Positions 37,527 to 37,789 of a stretch of DNA of 37,789 bases are shown here, in pieces. Each line of letters starts with the position of its first letter. The first letter of the stretch is position 1. Source of the stretch: Candidatus Poribacteria bacterium (GTDB lineage: Bacteria > Poribacteria > WGA-4E > UBA9662); assembly GCA_002709695.1 (NCBI GenBank), contig PAQF01000045.1, forward strand, positions 1 through 37,789, read 5' to 3'. A model generated the notes under the pieces. It ran no database searches. It was not told the DNA's origin and saw nothing but the letters and a program-made list of their open reading frames with translations. Made by a program: the position numbers and the translations under genes.

Positions 37527-37781
37527 ATGCATGAAGGCGGACATGGAATCCTAGACGGAATCAAGAAAAAGCATCACAGCCATGATCACGATCATGACCA
37601 CAACCATGACCATGACCACAACCATGACCATGACCACAACCATGACCACAACCATGACCACAACCATGACCACAACCATGACCATGGATCAAGCTTCGCT
37701 ACCAAGGTTTCCGCTGGCATCATAACAGCCGCAATCATTGTAGCCTTTATTCTATGGAAATGGTTCCTTCCAGCCAATTGA
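37527..37781 (+). CDS. His-rich single-pass membrane protein, probable metal-binding partner of the InrS-like regulator
   Basis: This 84-residue protein has 22 histidines. After a Lys-rich start (KKKHHS, 13-18) residues 19-54 are almost only His, Asp and Asn in units HDHDHDHN, HDHDHN twice, HDHN three times and HDHG. A C-terminal hydrophobic helix (about 61-81, VSAGIITAAIIVAFILWKWF) anchors it in a membrane. His tracts of this kind bind Ni, Co, Zn or Cu. It lies 30 bases after the CsoR/RcnR-family gene and is probably co-transcribed. No catalytic domain is present; buffering, delivery or export of metal is inferred. A full transporter may follow beyond the window edge. Confidence 0.8.
   Translation: MHEGGHGILDGIKKKHHSHDHDHDHNHDHDHNHDHDHNHDHNHDHNHDHNHDHGSSFATKVSAGIITAAIIVAFILWKWFLPAN
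37581..37688 (+). repeat. in-frame tandem repeat encoding His-Asp/His-Asn units
   Basis: An 18-base unit (CATGACCATGACCACAAC) occurs twice (37605-37640), then a 12-base unit (CATGACCACAAC) three times (37641-37676), flanked by degenerate copies. All are in frame, so copy-number change would lengthen or shorten the metal-binding tract without breaking the gene. Confidence 0.9.
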
Positions 37782-37789
37782 ACAAGGAA

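Noticed and set aside
37581-37688. short regular repeats suggestive of a CRISPR-like array
   Set aside because: Units are adjacent without spacers, multiples of three and in frame inside a protein-coding gene; they encode His-Asp/Asn.

Overview
The window is bacterial, AT-rich (about 40% GC by eye) and carries a mixture that fits a Candidatus Poribacteria-like, sponge- or marine-associated heterotroph. It holds three phytanoyl-CoA-type (PhyH) dioxygenases, a sulfatase, a Gfo/Idh oxidoreductase beside a sugar-phosphate isomerase, a secreted CBM9-like protein, a degenerate DUF6785-type membrane gene and a very large alpha-2-macroglobulin-like protein. The lineage is an inference from gene content. 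No rRNA, tRNA, CRISPR array, insertion sequence or phage gene was recognised.

Layout. Positions 1-1065 hold a secreted CBM9-like protein preceded by a decayed partial copy of itself. Positions 1190-3082 look intergenic, but the minus strand reads, through several frameshifts, as a dead DUF6785/DUF6784-type membrane protein. An orphan LolD/MacB-type ATPase and a PhyH dioxygenase follow (3849-5659, plus). A minus-strand operon at 9013-5701 encodes a Gfo/Idh dehydrogenase, a xylose-isomerase-like TIM-barrel protein and a D-2-hydroxyacid dehydrogenase, and has a near-perfect sigma70 promoter. Divergent from it are a periplasmic TPR-lytic transglycosylase and a TPR membrane protein. Next come a sulfatase (minus), a class V aminotransferase (plus), a zinc-ligand-less MDR dehydrogenase (minus) and GpsA (plus).

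From 34875 down to 18813 all genes lie on the minus strand with mostly short gaps: PhyH, the 2568-aa A2M-like protein, an acetate-kinase-like enzyme, TatD, a WG-repeat lipoprotein, a uridine-kinase-like protein, an MFS transporter, a DHDPS/NAL-family aldolase and a glycoside-hydrolase-like gene broken by two one-base frameshifts in G4 tracts. To the right (plus strand) are a third PhyH, a zinc-type dehydrogenase, a CsoR/RcnR-family regulator and a very His-rich one-pass membrane protein.

The most interesting unit is the right edge (37188-37781). The regulator has His6-Cys38-His63-Cys67, the spacing (+32, +25, +4) I recall for the nickel sensor InrS. A G6-containing site resembling the RcnR operator lies directly in front of it. 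The next gene is an 84-residue protein with 22 histidines and a C-terminal membrane anchor. I infer a small nickel- or cobalt-responsive system that probably continues past the window. Other points of interest are the A2M-like protein with no thioester motif and a duplicated module at both ends, the acetate-kinase-like protein with altered catalytic positions, and the two pseudogenes or frameshifted genes.
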